Made by a program: the position numbers and the translations under genes
From: Lachnospiraceae bacterium
GTDB taxonomy: Bacteria; Bacillota; Clostridia; Lachnospirales; Lachnospiraceae
DNA length: 64,000 bases
Direction of reading: 5' to 3'
Assembly (NCBI GenBank): GCA_024404675.1
Contig: JAKSPO010000001.1
Coordinates: 612,881-676,880, forward strand
Part shown: one piece after another, positions 51,763-60,586 of the stretch
How positions within the stretch are numbered: the stretch's first letter is position 1
Layout of the letters: every line of letters begins with the position of its first letter
Notes under the pieces: model-generated
The model's input: only the letters and a program-made list of their open reading frames with translations
Databases searched by the model: none
What the model was told of the DNA's origin: nothing

Positions 51763-52074
51763 CTACTCGTTAAGCATCTCAAGGATTGCGCTCTTCGGCT
51801 GAAGGCCACGCATGGAATCCACTACCCTGCCGTCTCGAAAGTACGACAGTAACGGAATGCTCGTAACGCGATACTGCTCCGCAAGCTCCATGTTCTCGTC
51901 AACATTTACCTTGCAGACCTTAATCTCCGGGTGCTCCGCAGCAATCTCCGAAAGCACCGGTGCAAGCATCTTGCACGGACCGCACCAGGGTGCCCAGAAA
52001 TCCACAAGCACCGGTCTATCACTGTGCATGACCTCTTCCTCAAAGTTCTGTGCATATAAAATTACTTCTGCCAT
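51763..52074 (-). CDS. trxA: Thioredoxin
   Basis: 103 residues with the active site WCGPC (Cys31, Cys34) and the cis-proline in VTSIPLL. It is a cytosolic disulfide reductant. ATG 52074 follows GGGAGGAA. It lies 70 bases after the MATE gene and may be the third gene of a flavoprotein-MATE-trxA unit; no thioredoxin reductase is adjacent. Confidence 0.93.
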   Translation of the reverse strand: MAEVILYAQNFEEEVMHSDRPVLVDFWAPWCGPCKMLAPVLSEIAAEHPEIKVCKVNVDENMELAEQYRVTSIPLLSYFRDGRVVDSMRGLQPKSAILEMLNE

Positions 52075-52143
52075 TTCTATTCCTCCCTCAAAAATATATT
52101 GCTATCAGCCCGAATGAGCCGACAGGCTATGCGCGATAGGCGC

Positions 52144-53481
52144 TTAAGCCCCTCTTCTTCGCCATGCTCCGCTCAGAAAGAAGCTCCAGGTTACCAAGAA
52201 ACCGATTCCGAAGCCGAACAGGCCGTTCCACCATATGATCGTGTAGCCAAAGAACGAGCTGTAACGAAACAGATATGTTACAAATACTCTGACACCGAGC
52301 GCGCAGCTTGCGACAATAGCCGGAAAGCCGCTGTGCCCCGTTCCCTGAAAGACACCGAACAGGGGAATGTACATCGAAAGAATAATATTAATAAAGACAA
52401 CCGTTTTGATATGCGGCAGACAATATTTCATCGCCGCATCGCTAAGGCCGAACCAGCCGGCCACCTTGTCCGCCGAAAACCATATCACAACGGAGATGAC
52501 AATCGTTGCCGTAACGGAAAGCAATAATCCCTGGTGCGCCCCCTTCGTCACGCGCTCCTCCTTACCGGCACCGACATTCTGTCCGGTGTAGGTTGCAAGC
52601 GTTGTCTGGATGGCGTTGCAGGGAAGGTTTATGTACTGCTCGATTCGATTGCCGACCGTAAAGGACGCCGTCATAACCTTTCCGAACTCGTTCACGGCTC
52701 TCTGGATAAAAGTAAGTCCGACCGAAACGATTACAAGCTGTAGGGAAATCGGCATACCGATTCGAATCGTCTTCATAATCGCGTGCCAGTCCCAGACATA
52801 CTCATGCAGTCCGAAACGGAATATCGGATAACGGCTTCGCATGTAGAGAAATGCTGCCGTAAGCGAACCGATCTGCGCGATGACCGTTGCCGTCGCCGCA
52901 CCGACTACACCCCAGTGGAAGATTGCCACAAAAAGGTAGTCAAGCAGGACATTGACAACCGAGGAAATCAGCAGAAAATACAAAGTCGCTTTACTGTCTC
53001 CCACTGCCCGAAGAATCGACGCAAAGATATTGTAGCCGTACTGAAAGACAAGTCCGAGCGCGTAAATCGAAAAATACTGTACGGTCTGATCTAATATGCT
53101 GTCCGACACGGAAAGAACATGCTTGAACGCGGGACGCGCAAGCAAGGCACCTGCCACTGCTGCCAGAACACCAAGCGACAGCAGGAACAGAATTCCCGTC
53201 GAAGCATTGTGTCTGACACCCTCCTCATCGCCAGCGCCGTAATGCTGTGCGATAACAACACCGTTGCCGGCCGAAAGACCGAGCGCAATTGCAAGGAAGA
53301 AGAAGGTAAAGGTACCGGTAGTTCCGACCGCCGACAAGGCCTCTTCGCTCGAGAACTGTCCGACGATGATCGCATCGACCGTATTATAGAGTTGTTGTAA
53401 CAATGATCCAAGCAACACCGGAAGCGCAAACCTGATAATATGCTTCCACGGTGCTCCGCTCGTCATAGCCTGTTTCTGCAA
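52144..53481 (-). CDS. MATE-family multidrug/sodium antiporter
   Basis: 445 residues with 12 helices and the family start FALPVLLGSLLQQLYNTVDAIIVGQFSSEEALSAVG, typical of NorM/DinF-like exporters driven by Na+ or H+. No ATG has a ribosome site. A TTG at 53481 stands 6 bases after AGGAGG and is chosen as start; the first ATG (53466) is 15 bases later. It follows the flavoprotein gene by 10 bases and is co-transcribed with it. Confidence 0.9.
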   Translation of the reverse strand: MQKQAMTSGAPWKHIIRFALPVLLGSLLQQLYNTVDAIIVGQFSSEEALSAVGTTGTFTFFFLAIALGLSAGNGVVIAQHYGAGDEEGVRHNASTGILFLLSLGVLAAVAGALLARPAFKHVLSVSDSILDQTVQYFSIYALGLVFQYGYNIFASILRAVGDSKATLYFLLISSVVNVLLDYLFVAIFHWGVVGAATATVIAQIGSLTAAFLYMRSRYPIFRFGLHEYVWDWHAIMKTIRIGMPISLQLVIVSVGLTFIQRAVNEFGKVMTASFTVGNRIEQYINLPCNAIQTTLATYTGQNVGAGKEERVTKGAHQGLLLSVTATIVISVVIWFSADKVAGWFGLSDAAMKYCLPHIKTVVFINIILSMYIPLFGVFQGTGHSGFPAIVASCALGVRVFVTYLFRYSSFFGYTIIWWNGLFGFGIGFLVTWSFFLSGAWRRRGA

Positions 53482-53491
53482 AGGCTTCCTC

Positions 53492-54853
53492 CTATCCGAC
53501 GATCTGTCTTGCCACATACACGCCGCTTGCGGACGCGTGGGAAAGCGAATGCGTGATACCGCTTCCGTCTCCGATTACGTAAAGACCCTCGTGACGTGTC
53601 ATAAGATTCTGATCCACGGAAACCTCCATGTTGTAGAACTTGACCTCGACACCGTACAGAAGCGTGTCGTCGTTGGCCGTTCCCGGCGCAACCTTATCAA
53701 GTGCGTAAATCATTTCGATGATACCGTCAAGAATTCGCTTCGGAAGCACCAGACTCAGATCTCCTGCCGCTGCCGTAAGCGTCGGTACGGTAAAGGATTC
53801 CGCAATACGCTTTTCGGTACTTCTCTGGCCGCGCACCAGATCGCCGAAGCGTTGCACGATTACACCGCCGCCAAGCATATTGCTGAGCCTTGCGATGCTC
53901 TCGCCGTAGCCGTTCGAATCCTTAAAGGGCTCCGAAAAATGCTTCGCCACCAGAAGGGCAAAGTTCGTATTCTTCGTCTGCTTCGCAGGATCCTCGTAGC
54001 TATGTCCGTTAACGGTAACGATGCCGTTCGTGTTCTCATTAACAACCGCACCCTTCGGGTTCATACAGAAGGTTCTGACAAGATCCTCATACTTTTCGGT
54101 ACGATATACGATCTTACTTTCGTACAGCTCATCGGTCAGATGTGAGAATATATCTGCGGGAAGCTCAACGCGGACACCGATATCCACGCGGTTCGAATTG
54201 GTTTCGATCTCGAGGTCCTTACAAACCTGCTCCATCCATTTGCTTCCGCTACGACCGGCCGAGATAACACATTTGCCGCCTTCGAAGGTACCGTCCGTAC
54301 AATGAAGGCGATAGCCGGAGGTAAGCTTCTCCACCTTCTCTACCGCACAGTCAAAATGAAACTCCACCTTGTCCTTCAGGTAATCATAAAGATGCTGCAG
54401 CACAATGTAATTGATATCCGTACCGAGGTGACGAACCGATGCATCTAAAAGGTGCAGGCCGTTCTGCATGCAAGCCTTGCGAATACCGGTTCCGGCAGTG
54501 GAATAAAGCTTCGTTCCCTCTCCGCCGTAGCGAAGGTTGATTTTGTCAACATATTCCATCAGCTCGATGGCGGTCTTCTTGCCGATGTACTCGTGAAGCG
54601 TGCCGCCGAAGTCGTTGGTAATATTGTATTTGCCGTCAGAAAAGGCACCTGCGCCGCCGAAACCGCTCATAATCGAGCAGCTCTTACAGTGAATGCAGGA
54701 CTTCACCTTATCGCCGTCAATCGGGCACACACGCCTCTTAAGCTCGTGTCCCATCTCAAAAACGGCTACCTTAAGACTGCTGTTTCTCTCCATCAGCTCG
54801 TAAGCCGTAAATATACCTCCGGGGCCTGCCCCGATAATCAATACATCGTACAT
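53492..54853 (-). CDS. FAD-dependent oxidoreductase (COG2509-like)
   Basis: 453 residues with an N-terminal dinucleotide-binding motif IIGAGPGGIFTAYEL, a Cys cluster CPIDGDKVKSCIHCKSC (possible iron-sulfur or redox site), SGFGGAGAFSDGKYN, and a C-terminal YVIGDGSGITHSLSHASASG that closes over FAD. This matches the uncharacterised FAD-dependent dehydrogenases of Clostridia. Substrate unknown. ATG 54853 follows GGGAGGAA; the longer reading would enter the promoter. Confidence 0.83.
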   Translation of the reverse strand: MYDVLIIGAGPGGIFTAYELMERNSSLKVAVFEMGHELKRRVCPIDGDKVKSCIHCKSCSIMSGFGGAGAFSDGKYNITNDFGGTLHEYIGKKTAIELMEYVDKINLRYGGEGTKLYSTAGTGIRKACMQNGLHLLDASVRHLGTDINYIVLQHLYDYLKDKVEFHFDCAVEKVEKLTSGYRLHCTDGTFEGGKCVISAGRSGSKWMEQVCKDLEIETNSNRVDIGVRVELPADIFSHLTDELYESKIVYRTEKYEDLVRTFCMNPKGAVVNENTNGIVTVNGHSYEDPAKQTKNTNFALLVAKHFSEPFKDSNGYGESIARLSNMLGGGVIVQRFGDLVRGQRSTEKRIAESFTVPTLTAAAGDLSLVLPKRILDGIIEMIYALDKVAPGTANDDTLLYGVEVKFYNMEVSVDQNLMTRHEGLYVIGDGSGITHSLSHASASGVYVARQIVG

Positions 54854-54921
54854 ACTATTCCTCCCAAAAGGCTCTCCGCAGATAGCGGTGCGGACCATAT
54901 CCGCAAGCCTCAACCGCTTCC

Positions 54922-54950
54922 ATTGTAGCATAAAATAGCAGAGTTTTCAA
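54922..54950 (-). promoter_or_regulatory. Promoter of the flavoprotein-MATE operon
   Basis: Minus-strand TTGAAA (54945-54950), 17-base spacer, TACAAT (54922-54927) with TGC before it (extended -10), about 70 bases before the start codon. Confidence 0.65.
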
Positions 54951-55159
54951 GGGAAAGGGCGGCATCTGCTCCGCTTCCATGCGCAGCCTGTGCCGCCCGT
55001 TGCCAGAAAGAATATACAGTTAAATGTGCAATCAAAGAAGCTTCAGCAAGGCATCGTGCGCCAGCTGAAAGGCTTCGAAGCCGAAACAACGTGCCGGTCT
55101 TGCCCAGAGCATGCTTGCGAAGGGACATACCTTTTATCGCAAATCGGTTCATATTCTGT
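54951..55159. other. Intergenic stretch, nothing recognised
   Basis: Between the flavoprotein promoter and the terminator of the surface-protein gene. A 90-codon minus-strand open frame here spans the terminator and promoter and lacks protein-like composition; no gene or repeat is called. Confidence 0.5.
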
Positions 55160-55186
55160 AAAAAAGGGCTGTGTTTCCACAACCCT
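55160..55186 (-). terminator. Terminator of the anchored surface-protein gene
   Basis: Arms AGGGCTGTG / CACAACCCT (55165-55173, 55178-55186; one G-T pair) with a 4-base loop, then six T residues on the minus strand, 19 bases after the stop codon. Confidence 0.85.
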
Positions 55187-55204
55187 CTTCTGTCCTTAAT
55201 CGGC

Positions 55205-56557
55205 CTATTTCTTCTCGCCCTTTTCGTCCTTGTCCTTTCTGCTCTTCACTACAATCAGGACAACAACAATCAATACGACGATGATCGCAATCCAGATGAA
55301 TAAGCAGATGCCAAGCGGCTGCACGGGGCAGATGCCGCATACCTTGCATTTGTCCTTCTCAGGTTCCGGCTTCACGGTCGGTGCCTCTGTCGGCGTGGGC
55401 GTCGGCTCCTCAGGCTTCTCCTCGGTCGGAGCAGCCGGTGTGATTTCAGCCTCCGGCTTATTGCCAACAATATTCGACCATTCGGAAACAGTTCCGTCCA
55501 TGGCGCTGCATACGATCCTCACACGAATCTCCACCACGCTGTCCATCGTAATCTCAACCTCATTGGAGTCGGTCGAACGATAACCGCCACAGAGATCGGC
55601 TGCATTGGCCGTGTAGGTGTCAACCCACTCACCGTTGTTCACACGAATCTGCGACTCGATGTAGAACGGCTCGAAATAGTCCTCAACTGCGGAGAAATAC
55701 TTGATGCTGTCATAGGTGCCCTTCGTGAATTCCACATAGTAACGGGCCTCGACACCGTTGTCTTCATTCTTGATCAGCTTAAAATCAGACAGAACCGGCG
55801 CCTCAACCTTCGCAGGCTTTACAAGCGTCTCCTGTGTGCCCTCACGTCCGATAGACGCAGCCGGCGACCAGTCGCTCGCGCACCGGAAGGGTTCCTGTCC
55901 CTCGTCAAGATCGTCACCGTTGTTGGTATACACGATGAATCGAATTCGATAGGAAAATGTGTGATTCTCCGTGTCAAGCTGATATCCGATATCATCACCG
56001 TTTTGGAAGGATCTCAGATAGGGCTGCAGAAATGCGTTGTTCTCATTCTCTACCTCGTTGTAAACAAGCCAGCTCTGCTCAAAATGGAACAGCTTGCTGG
56101 TCTCGTCCATATATCGACCGATCTCGAGACGATAATTCAGATTGGCGCATTCCATATTCTCGCCGTAATCAAAAGCATCCCAGTTGCCGCTTTCGGAAAG
56201 CCACGGGCCGTCGTCGAATCGGGTATCAATCTGGATGCAGGAGCGCAGAGCCTCACGGTACCCACCGCGCAAAGCCGTGTGATACTTCTCGCAAAATGCT
56301 TCCTCTCCAAGCAGAGCATACTCCGCATTTAACGAAAGCAGATCTTCCGGAACGTCGAAGAACAGCTGCGTGCTTGCAATCTTGGGCTCTCCGTCATCAT
56401 ACCGGTCCTCATAAACCACATACGGCGCGCCCGGTGTGCTGATCTTTCCGTCCGGAAAGAAGGTCTCGCCGACACCCGGCTCCTCCGCCTGTGCAAACAT
56501 TGCCATCATGGTCGCTAACAGTGCCACCACGGCCAAAAAGGTCATAGTTTTCTTCAT
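55205..56557 (-). CDS. Secreted, C-terminally membrane-anchored surface protein of unknown function
   Basis: 450 residues: signal peptide (cleavage near FAQAEEP), two or three beta-rich modules resembling fibronectin-like folds, a Pro/Thr/Glu linker (TEEKPEEPTPTPTEAPT), a Cys cluster CKVCGICP, one transmembrane helix and a short basic tail. The topology puts the body outside with a C-terminal anchor. No catalytic motif. ATG 56557 follows AGGGGGTG. Possibly an adhesion or substrate-binding protein; the Cys cluster beside the membrane is unusual. Confidence 0.75.
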   Translation of the reverse strand: MKKTMTFLAVVALLATMMAMFAQAEEPGVGETFFPDGKISTPGAPYVVYEDRYDDGEPKIASTQLFFDVPEDLLSLNAEYALLGEEAFCEKYHTALRGGYREALRSCIQIDTRFDDGPWLSESGNWDAFDYGENMECANLNYRLEIGRYMDETSKLFHFEQSWLVYNEVENENNAFLQPYLRSFQNGDDIGYQLDTENHTFSYRIRFIVYTNNGDDLDEGQEPFRCASDWSPAASIGREGTQETLVKPAKVEAPVLSDFKLIKNEDNGVEARYYVEFTKGTYDSIKYFSAVEDYFEPFYIESQIRVNNGEWVDTYTANAADLCGGYRSTDSNEVEITMDSVVEIRVRIVCSAMDGTVSEWSNIVGNKPEAEITPAAPTEEKPEEPTPTPTEAPTVKPEPEKDKCKVCGICPVQPLGICLFIWIAIIVVLIVVVLIVVKSRKDKDEKGEKK

Positions 56558-56668
56558 TGAAAAACACCCCCTGTAATTGATGTTATGCTTCAAAAATCAT
56601 TATCGCAGATTCGCGGGAAAAATACAACAGGGTTGTGGGAAAGAGAACTTCTAATTCTCAACCCCTCC

Positions 56669-57097
56669 CTACTCATACGCCTTAAGTATCCTTTTGATCG
56701 TATCAAGGTCTTTGAGCTCTTCTTCTCTGCTGTAGGTATAGTTGTCGGGTACTGTGTCGAAAAGCTCAATCTTCGCCATTTCGCTTTCGGGCAGCTCACC
56801 AAGTGAATGCGCGATTGCAACATACACCCTGCCGTTATTGCGGCCGATTCCGTCGTCCCAGATCTGCTCATAATCCCAAAGCGGAATCATCTCGCAATCC
56901 GTGATTCCGGTTTCTTCATACAATTCACGCTTTGCCGCCTGCATCGCCGTCTCGCCGGCCTCCACATGTCCGCCGGGATGCTCAAAGCTCTGTCTGCGCT
57001 TGTGCCAGCAGTACACCCATTTGTCCTTGTACCTTGTAAATATAACTACAAACGCAATGTCCTCAAGCTGCCCGAGGAAATAATTCTTCTTATTCAT
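56669..57097 (-). CDS. Nudix hydrolase
   Basis: 142 residues with a complete Nudix box at about 42-64: GGHVEAGETAMQAAKRELYEETG. ATG 57097 follows AGGAGGTATT. Nudix enzymes hydrolyse nucleoside diphosphates linked to another group; the overall sequence is near the MutT/8-oxo-dGTPase-like small proteins, but substrate cannot be set. It is the last gene with core-like base composition before the AT-rich island. Confidence 0.87.
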   Translation of the reverse strand: MNKKNYFLGQLEDIAFVVIFTRYKDKWVYCWHKRRQSFEHPGGHVEAGETAMQAAKRELYEETGITDCEMIPLWDYEQIWDDGIGRNNGRVYVAIAHSLGELPESEMAKIELFDTVPDNYTYSREEELKDLDTIKRILKAYE

Positions 57098-57262
57098 AAT
57101 ACCTCCTGCCACCATTATTCACTCAATCAGTGGTCCCATTGAATGCCATTATACACCACGCAAAGCGAAAATCCAACTCTACATCCGGTTCTGGGTCCTG
57201 CATTTACAGCAACTATTGTTCTCATAGACTCTTCTCCTCCTTTTTCCCTGACTGCTCCTCCG

Positions 57263-58561
57263 CTACTTCAAAATCTTATTCTCATTAATAACCTTGTTGA
57301 TATATTCGAATGTCTTTTCTTTTATATGAACCTGATTAGCAATTACCCGGAATTCGGCAATTGCCGCTTCAACTTCACTGATAATATCTTTACCTCGACG
57401 TGCCTTTATTCCCATTTTGTTACCAGCCTCCATCAAATCCGGATAGCCTATTCCCAAAGTCTTTCCATTTACTGACATCTGATGAGCCCTAAGCCATTTA
57501 TTTGTAGGATTGTACGAAAAGGTAATATCATATGCCGGTGAAAGTGACCATTTACCGGTTCTATCCATAATAAACGAGATATTCTTAACATGATCATCCT
57601 GGTTAACAGCGAGACAATTAAAAACCATCCTACGATAAAACTGTTCAATCTCTTTATAAGAAATGCCCAGTTCCTTCATGTACATAGCAGCCAGCTCGTA
57701 TCCGCATACTCCCGGCTCCTGATAGCTAATGTGTGCCAAAGCACCCAGAGACTGCATATGAAGCTTTTTGCCATCCACACGATCAAAACGCTTTGTCATA
57801 AAATGATGATCCCCTTCGCTTTCATATATCCTGCACTCACTCATTGTTATTCCGGCCTTTTTTGCCATAAGATAATAAGCGTATTCTATTAAAGTATATT
57901 CCGGCTTATCTTCAAGACCATGATCACCATTTTTTGAAACATTATCAAACTTCATTAGCCAATAATCATATCCCGCACCCACCTGTGTTTGTCCGGACCT
58001 TACTTCGTTAGTCTCCTCATTCCAGGCAATAACTGCTTTTGCTCTGGCTCCTCCTGCGGAGCTTCCAACCTGCACAAGCTGTGCATATGTTAGATTATCA
58101 TCTGCCTTCAAAGATATATCTTCTCGATTAGCTAATATATCTGATGCAAACTTTACCATCTCTTTCACATTGATACTTTCATCTATATCCTTTATATCAG
58201 TACTTGCCGGTACATATTCCAGTGCGCCCATTCCGCGCTTTCCCGTATAACATAACCTATCGATTGCTGTAAAATCAGATAATGATTTTCCTAATGACAT
58301 AAGCCACTGTTCTATCACTGCGTTACCGAATTTATCAGGAAGCGAATCTGCAACAAGACCTGGCATTCCATAAAATGGTTCGCCGACCATTCCGGGGAAT
58401 TCGTATATATTTCCGGCAAGCGGCATGCGAAGCGGAGCAACTTCTATTCCACTTTTTACAAAGTCCTTATCATATTCAAAAGAAGCATACGACTTTGCAA
58501 TATCCTGATGAATAATTCCTATTCGTGTCCCCCACAAATACACTTCTGCTGTAGTATTCAC
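57263..58561 (-). CDS. hipA: HipA-family serine/threonine kinase toxin
   Basis: 432 residues, full length. The HipA Gly-rich loop VGSSAGGARAKAV is at 165-177, the ATP lysine in YDYWLMKFDN, and the catalytic segment is NQDDHVKNISF near residue 320. The metal-binding Asp is in SPAYDITF. The E. coli relative phosphorylates glutamyl-tRNA synthetase and induces persistence. Its ATG overlaps the hipB stop by four bases (ATGA). Base composition is more AT-rich than the core genes to the left, consistent with transfer. Confidence 0.9.
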   Translation of the reverse strand: MNTTAEVYLWGTRIGIIHQDIAKSYASFEYDKDFVKSGIEVAPLRMPLAGNIYEFPGMVGEPFYGMPGLVADSLPDKFGNAVIEQWLMSLGKSLSDFTAIDRLCYTGKRGMGALEYVPASTDIKDIDESINVKEMVKFASDILANREDISLKADDNLTYAQLVQVGSSAGGARAKAVIAWNEETNEVRSGQTQVGAGYDYWLMKFDNVSKNGDHGLEDKPEYTLIEYAYYLMAKKAGITMSECRIYESEGDHHFMTKRFDRVDGKKLHMQSLGALAHISYQEPGVCGYELAAMYMKELGISYKEIEQFYRRMVFNCLAVNQDDHVKNISFIMDRTGKWSLSPAYDITFSYNPTNKWLRAHQMSVNGKTLGIGYPDLMEAGNKMGIKARRGKDIISEVEAAIAEFRVIANQVHIKEKTFEYINKVINENKILK

Positions 58562-58890
58562 TGTTCATCCCCCCATTTAAACTCGCTTTTTTCAATTTTT
58601 TTACGGACTCTTTTCGGTTTATCCGCTGTTTTCTCAAGATAAAAACTTGGTCTTTTCGTTTGATCCGGAACCAATAATTCTATATTATCTCCAAGCTCTA
58701 ATGCCAAAAGTATTTTGAACAAATTATCAACCTGAACAGATTCTCCTTGTTCTAATCTGGATATGCTTCTCTTAGAAACACCTGTTTTATCCTCCAAATC
58801 CTGCTGAGACATTTCTTTCATGATTCTATATGCCTTTATTTTTTGACCTAATTCTTTAATATATTCCCGACAATCTTTTTTGTTATTCAT
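58558..58890 (-). CDS. hipB: HipB-like XRE-family antitoxin
   Basis: 110 residues: an XRE helix-turn-helix at about 12-70 (MSQQDLEDKTGVSKRSISRLEQGES) and a basic C-terminal tail (KRVRKKIEKSEFKWGDEQ) that may contact HipA. It should neutralise HipA and repress the operon. The start ATG at 58890 has a poor ribosome site, consistent with modest translation. The promoter upstream contains a dyad between -35 and -10. Confidence 0.88.
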   Translation of the reverse strand: MNNKKDCREYIKELGQKIKAYRIMKEMSQQDLEDKTGVSKRSISRLEQGESVQVDNLFKILLALELGDNIELLVPDQTKRPSFYLEKTADKPKRVRKKIEKSEFKWGDEQ

Positions 58891-58924
58891 AATATCACGC
58901 CATTTCTGTCTTTTTAGTGCTTTT

Positions 58925-58953
58925 ATTATATATCAATATGCCATATTTGTCTA
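58925..58953 (-). promoter_or_regulatory. hipBA promoter with operator dyad in the spacer
   Basis: Minus-strand TAGACA (58948-58953), 17-base spacer, TATAAT (58925-58930). The dyad AATATGCCATATT (58935-58947) fills most of the spacer, as expected for HipB autorepression. Confidence 0.7.
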
Positions 58954-58988
58954 CTTATTTTTTAAAACTCACTCATAAACTTCAAAAT

Positions 58989-59034
58989 TTCAAAATTTTA
59001 TTTTCATTCATAACCCCGTTGATATATGTCTTTG
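58989..59034 (-). pseudogene. Vestigial 3' end of a second hipA gene
   Basis: 39 bases here match the 3' end of the intact hipA (57267-57305) at 34 positions. A 6-base deletion follows, then another 7-base near-match. The direction is the same as hipA, and the match includes codons for its last dozen residues. The sequence lies upstream of hipB, so it cannot belong to the intact gene. It is best read as the tail of a lost second hipA. Confidence 0.7.
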
Positions 59035-59095
59035 TTTTTTGACCTAATATAACAATGCCACAAACCAAGAATTGTTGCTGCCATGTTCTCTCCAT

Positions 59096-59128
59096 AAAAA
59101 AATACCGCCTGATAAACTCAAGCGGTAT
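59096..59128 (-). terminator. Intrinsic terminator of the nucleotidyltransferase gene
   Basis: Arms ATACCGC / GCGGTAT with a 13-base loop and seven T residues on the minus strand, 9 bases after the stop codon. Confidence 0.85.
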
Positions 59129-59136
59129 CGCACCAA

Positions 59137-59772
59137 TTAGTACTCGTTATAAATATTGTTAATTGCCTCAGCAAACATCGAACGAGATTTTCGATCAGGA
59201 TTGGTATTATGATTTTTCAGATTTTTATACATATTTTTCACTTCATCCCACAAATCATTATTCTTTATCCACGCTATTTTTTCTTCGAGCTCATCCGGAT
59301 CTGGCATCAGCTGTTTTTCATAATATTTCTTATCCCCATTTTTTCGACATTGTATATACCAAGGAGCTTCATATTCATCATACAATACAATTGCCATATC
59401 ACAGCTATGAAGTATTTTGCTGTTTTCTCTATCCTTAACCTTGAGAGTAATTACCCTCGTACTATCTTCGCAAGGACTATATCCATACTTGGCTGCTAAT
59501 TTATTAAATGCCTTTGTGATTATCGTTCGCAATTCTTTTGGCGAATACTCATCAAAGCCTACATTCGGATAAAGGTTTATATCAAAATCGTAACCAACAT
59601 TACTCTTTTTATCACGCGTAATCATATTCCTGGATGAACTTCCAACAGGTACAAACTGAAACGTAAAATAGTCTTTTCTTAAGTCTTTCTGAACTTCATG
59701 AATCATGTTCCAGAGATGTTCTTTAACCGGAGAATATTCCCGTTTTGAAACGTAATGAAAATCATGCTGCAT
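59137..59772 (-). CDS. Stand-alone nucleotidyltransferase-fold protein
   Basis: 211 residues. A polymerase-beta-type NTase signature is visible: VPVGSSSRNMITRDKKSNVG then YDFDINLYP (GS motif plus DxD), and a third acidic position in HSCDMAIVL. All catalytic residues appear present. The C-terminal third is charged and helical. Such proteins range from MNT-type antitoxins and abortive-infection enzymes to CD-NTase-like second-messenger synthases; I cannot place this one. The ATG at 59772 follows AAAGGA at 8 bases, and an upstream ATG (59796) has no site. Single-gene transcript in the AT-rich island. Confidence 0.75.
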   Translation of the reverse strand: MQHDFHYVSKREYSPVKEHLWNMIHEVQKDLRKDYFTFQFVPVGSSSRNMITRDKKSNVGYDFDINLYPNVGFDEYSPKELRTIITKAFNKLAAKYGYSPCEDSTRVITLKVKDRENSKILHSCDMAIVLYDEYEAPWYIQCRKNGDKKYYEKQLMPDPDELEEKIAWIKNNDLWDEVKNMYKNLKNHNTNPDRKSRSMFAEAINNIYNEY

Positions 59773-59832
59773 ACAATATATCCTTTCTTCGCCCATGCCC
59801 TTTCATCTACCGGTCGTCCGATAAATCATTAT

Positions 59833-59861
59833 AAAATATCAGATATTCCTATTTATGTCAA
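59833..59861 (-). promoter_or_regulatory. Possible promoter of the nucleotidyltransferase gene
   Basis: Minus-strand TTGACA (59856-59861), 17-base spacer, TATTTT (59833-59838); a TATAAT four bases further downstream gives an over-long spacer. Confidence 0.45.
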
Positions 59862-59941
59862 GGGAAAAATATTTTGATCACATCGATTTCAAAAGAACAA
59901 ACAGAAAGCCTATATCCATCTACGAGAATTATTCCATTTAC

Positions 59942-60055
59942 CTATCGTCTTAATCTATCACATTCGTTGTCAAATTGTTGCATTTGATAATTTTTGTTGT
60001 CAGGTTCCGCGAAGGTCCCTTCTTCAAAAAATGTAAATATTCCACCTATATATTT
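59942..60055 (-). other. Short coding-like fragment in the gap before the nucleotidyltransferase gene
   Basis: A minus-strand open stretch ends EPDNKNYQMQQFDNECDRLRR-stop with coding-like codons, but it has no start or ribosome site and overlaps the end of the DUF6036-like pseudogene. It may be another gene remnant or chance. The remaining bases to 59862 show nothing. Confidence 0.2.
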
Positions 60056-60586
60056 TGGTTCTTTTTTGCTTTGGCGGCTTTCAAAACATCAGCAAGCTTA
60101 TCGCCATTAAGTACTCCCGGATAATCCTCTTGAAATCCGACTAAAACATCTTTATTCTCCTGTTCAAGTTCTCTACACTGCTTGTAAAATGCATGCAAAT
60201 TTTCTTTCTTGTATACAGACGCAATAACAGTTCTAGGCGCTTCTGGTATCTTGTCATATGAATCGTATAAATCGACTACAGCCTTCTGGATTTTTTCAAA
60301 GCTCAGTGGCTCATCTCGTTCCTCCTGCTCAATCAATACCCCAACGATATCAGATAAATCATTCTTATATTGGCGACCCGCCATAAGTTTCATAGCTACC
60401 AAATACTCAGCATATACTGTTCTTATCTGCAATATATTCGAAAAGGACTTATAGTACTTTGAATGCCCCTCCGAGGAGTATAATCTCCGCAAGCATTCTA
60501 TTTCCGTTCTTTTTACGAAACTCCTTTGCCAGTTCCTTTAGATAGCTATCCAGATTTTCTTTTGTAAAAGGCTTATCAGCAGACAT
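60046..60586 (-). pseudogene. DUF6036-like nucleotidyltransferase gene with internal frameshifting deletion
   Basis: The 5' part (ATG at 60586, MSADKPFTKENLDSYLKELA...) reaches AEIILLGGA, the glycine-rich start of the NTase fold, then hits TAA at 60449-60451. From there a different frame continues as SKYYKSFSNILQIRTVYAEYLVAMKLM to the stop at 60046. In relatives I recall, these two pieces flank about 90 residues with the catalytic DxD. The joint lies near 60455-60475. The product as encoded is a 45-residue peptide; a separate 3' product would need its own start. It overlaps the XRE gene by 11 bases. Confidence 0.65.

Noticed and set aside
54910..55182. 90-codon minus-strand open frame
   Set aside because: It spans a terminator and the flavoprotein promoter, lacks a ribosome site and has composition unlike neighbouring proteins.
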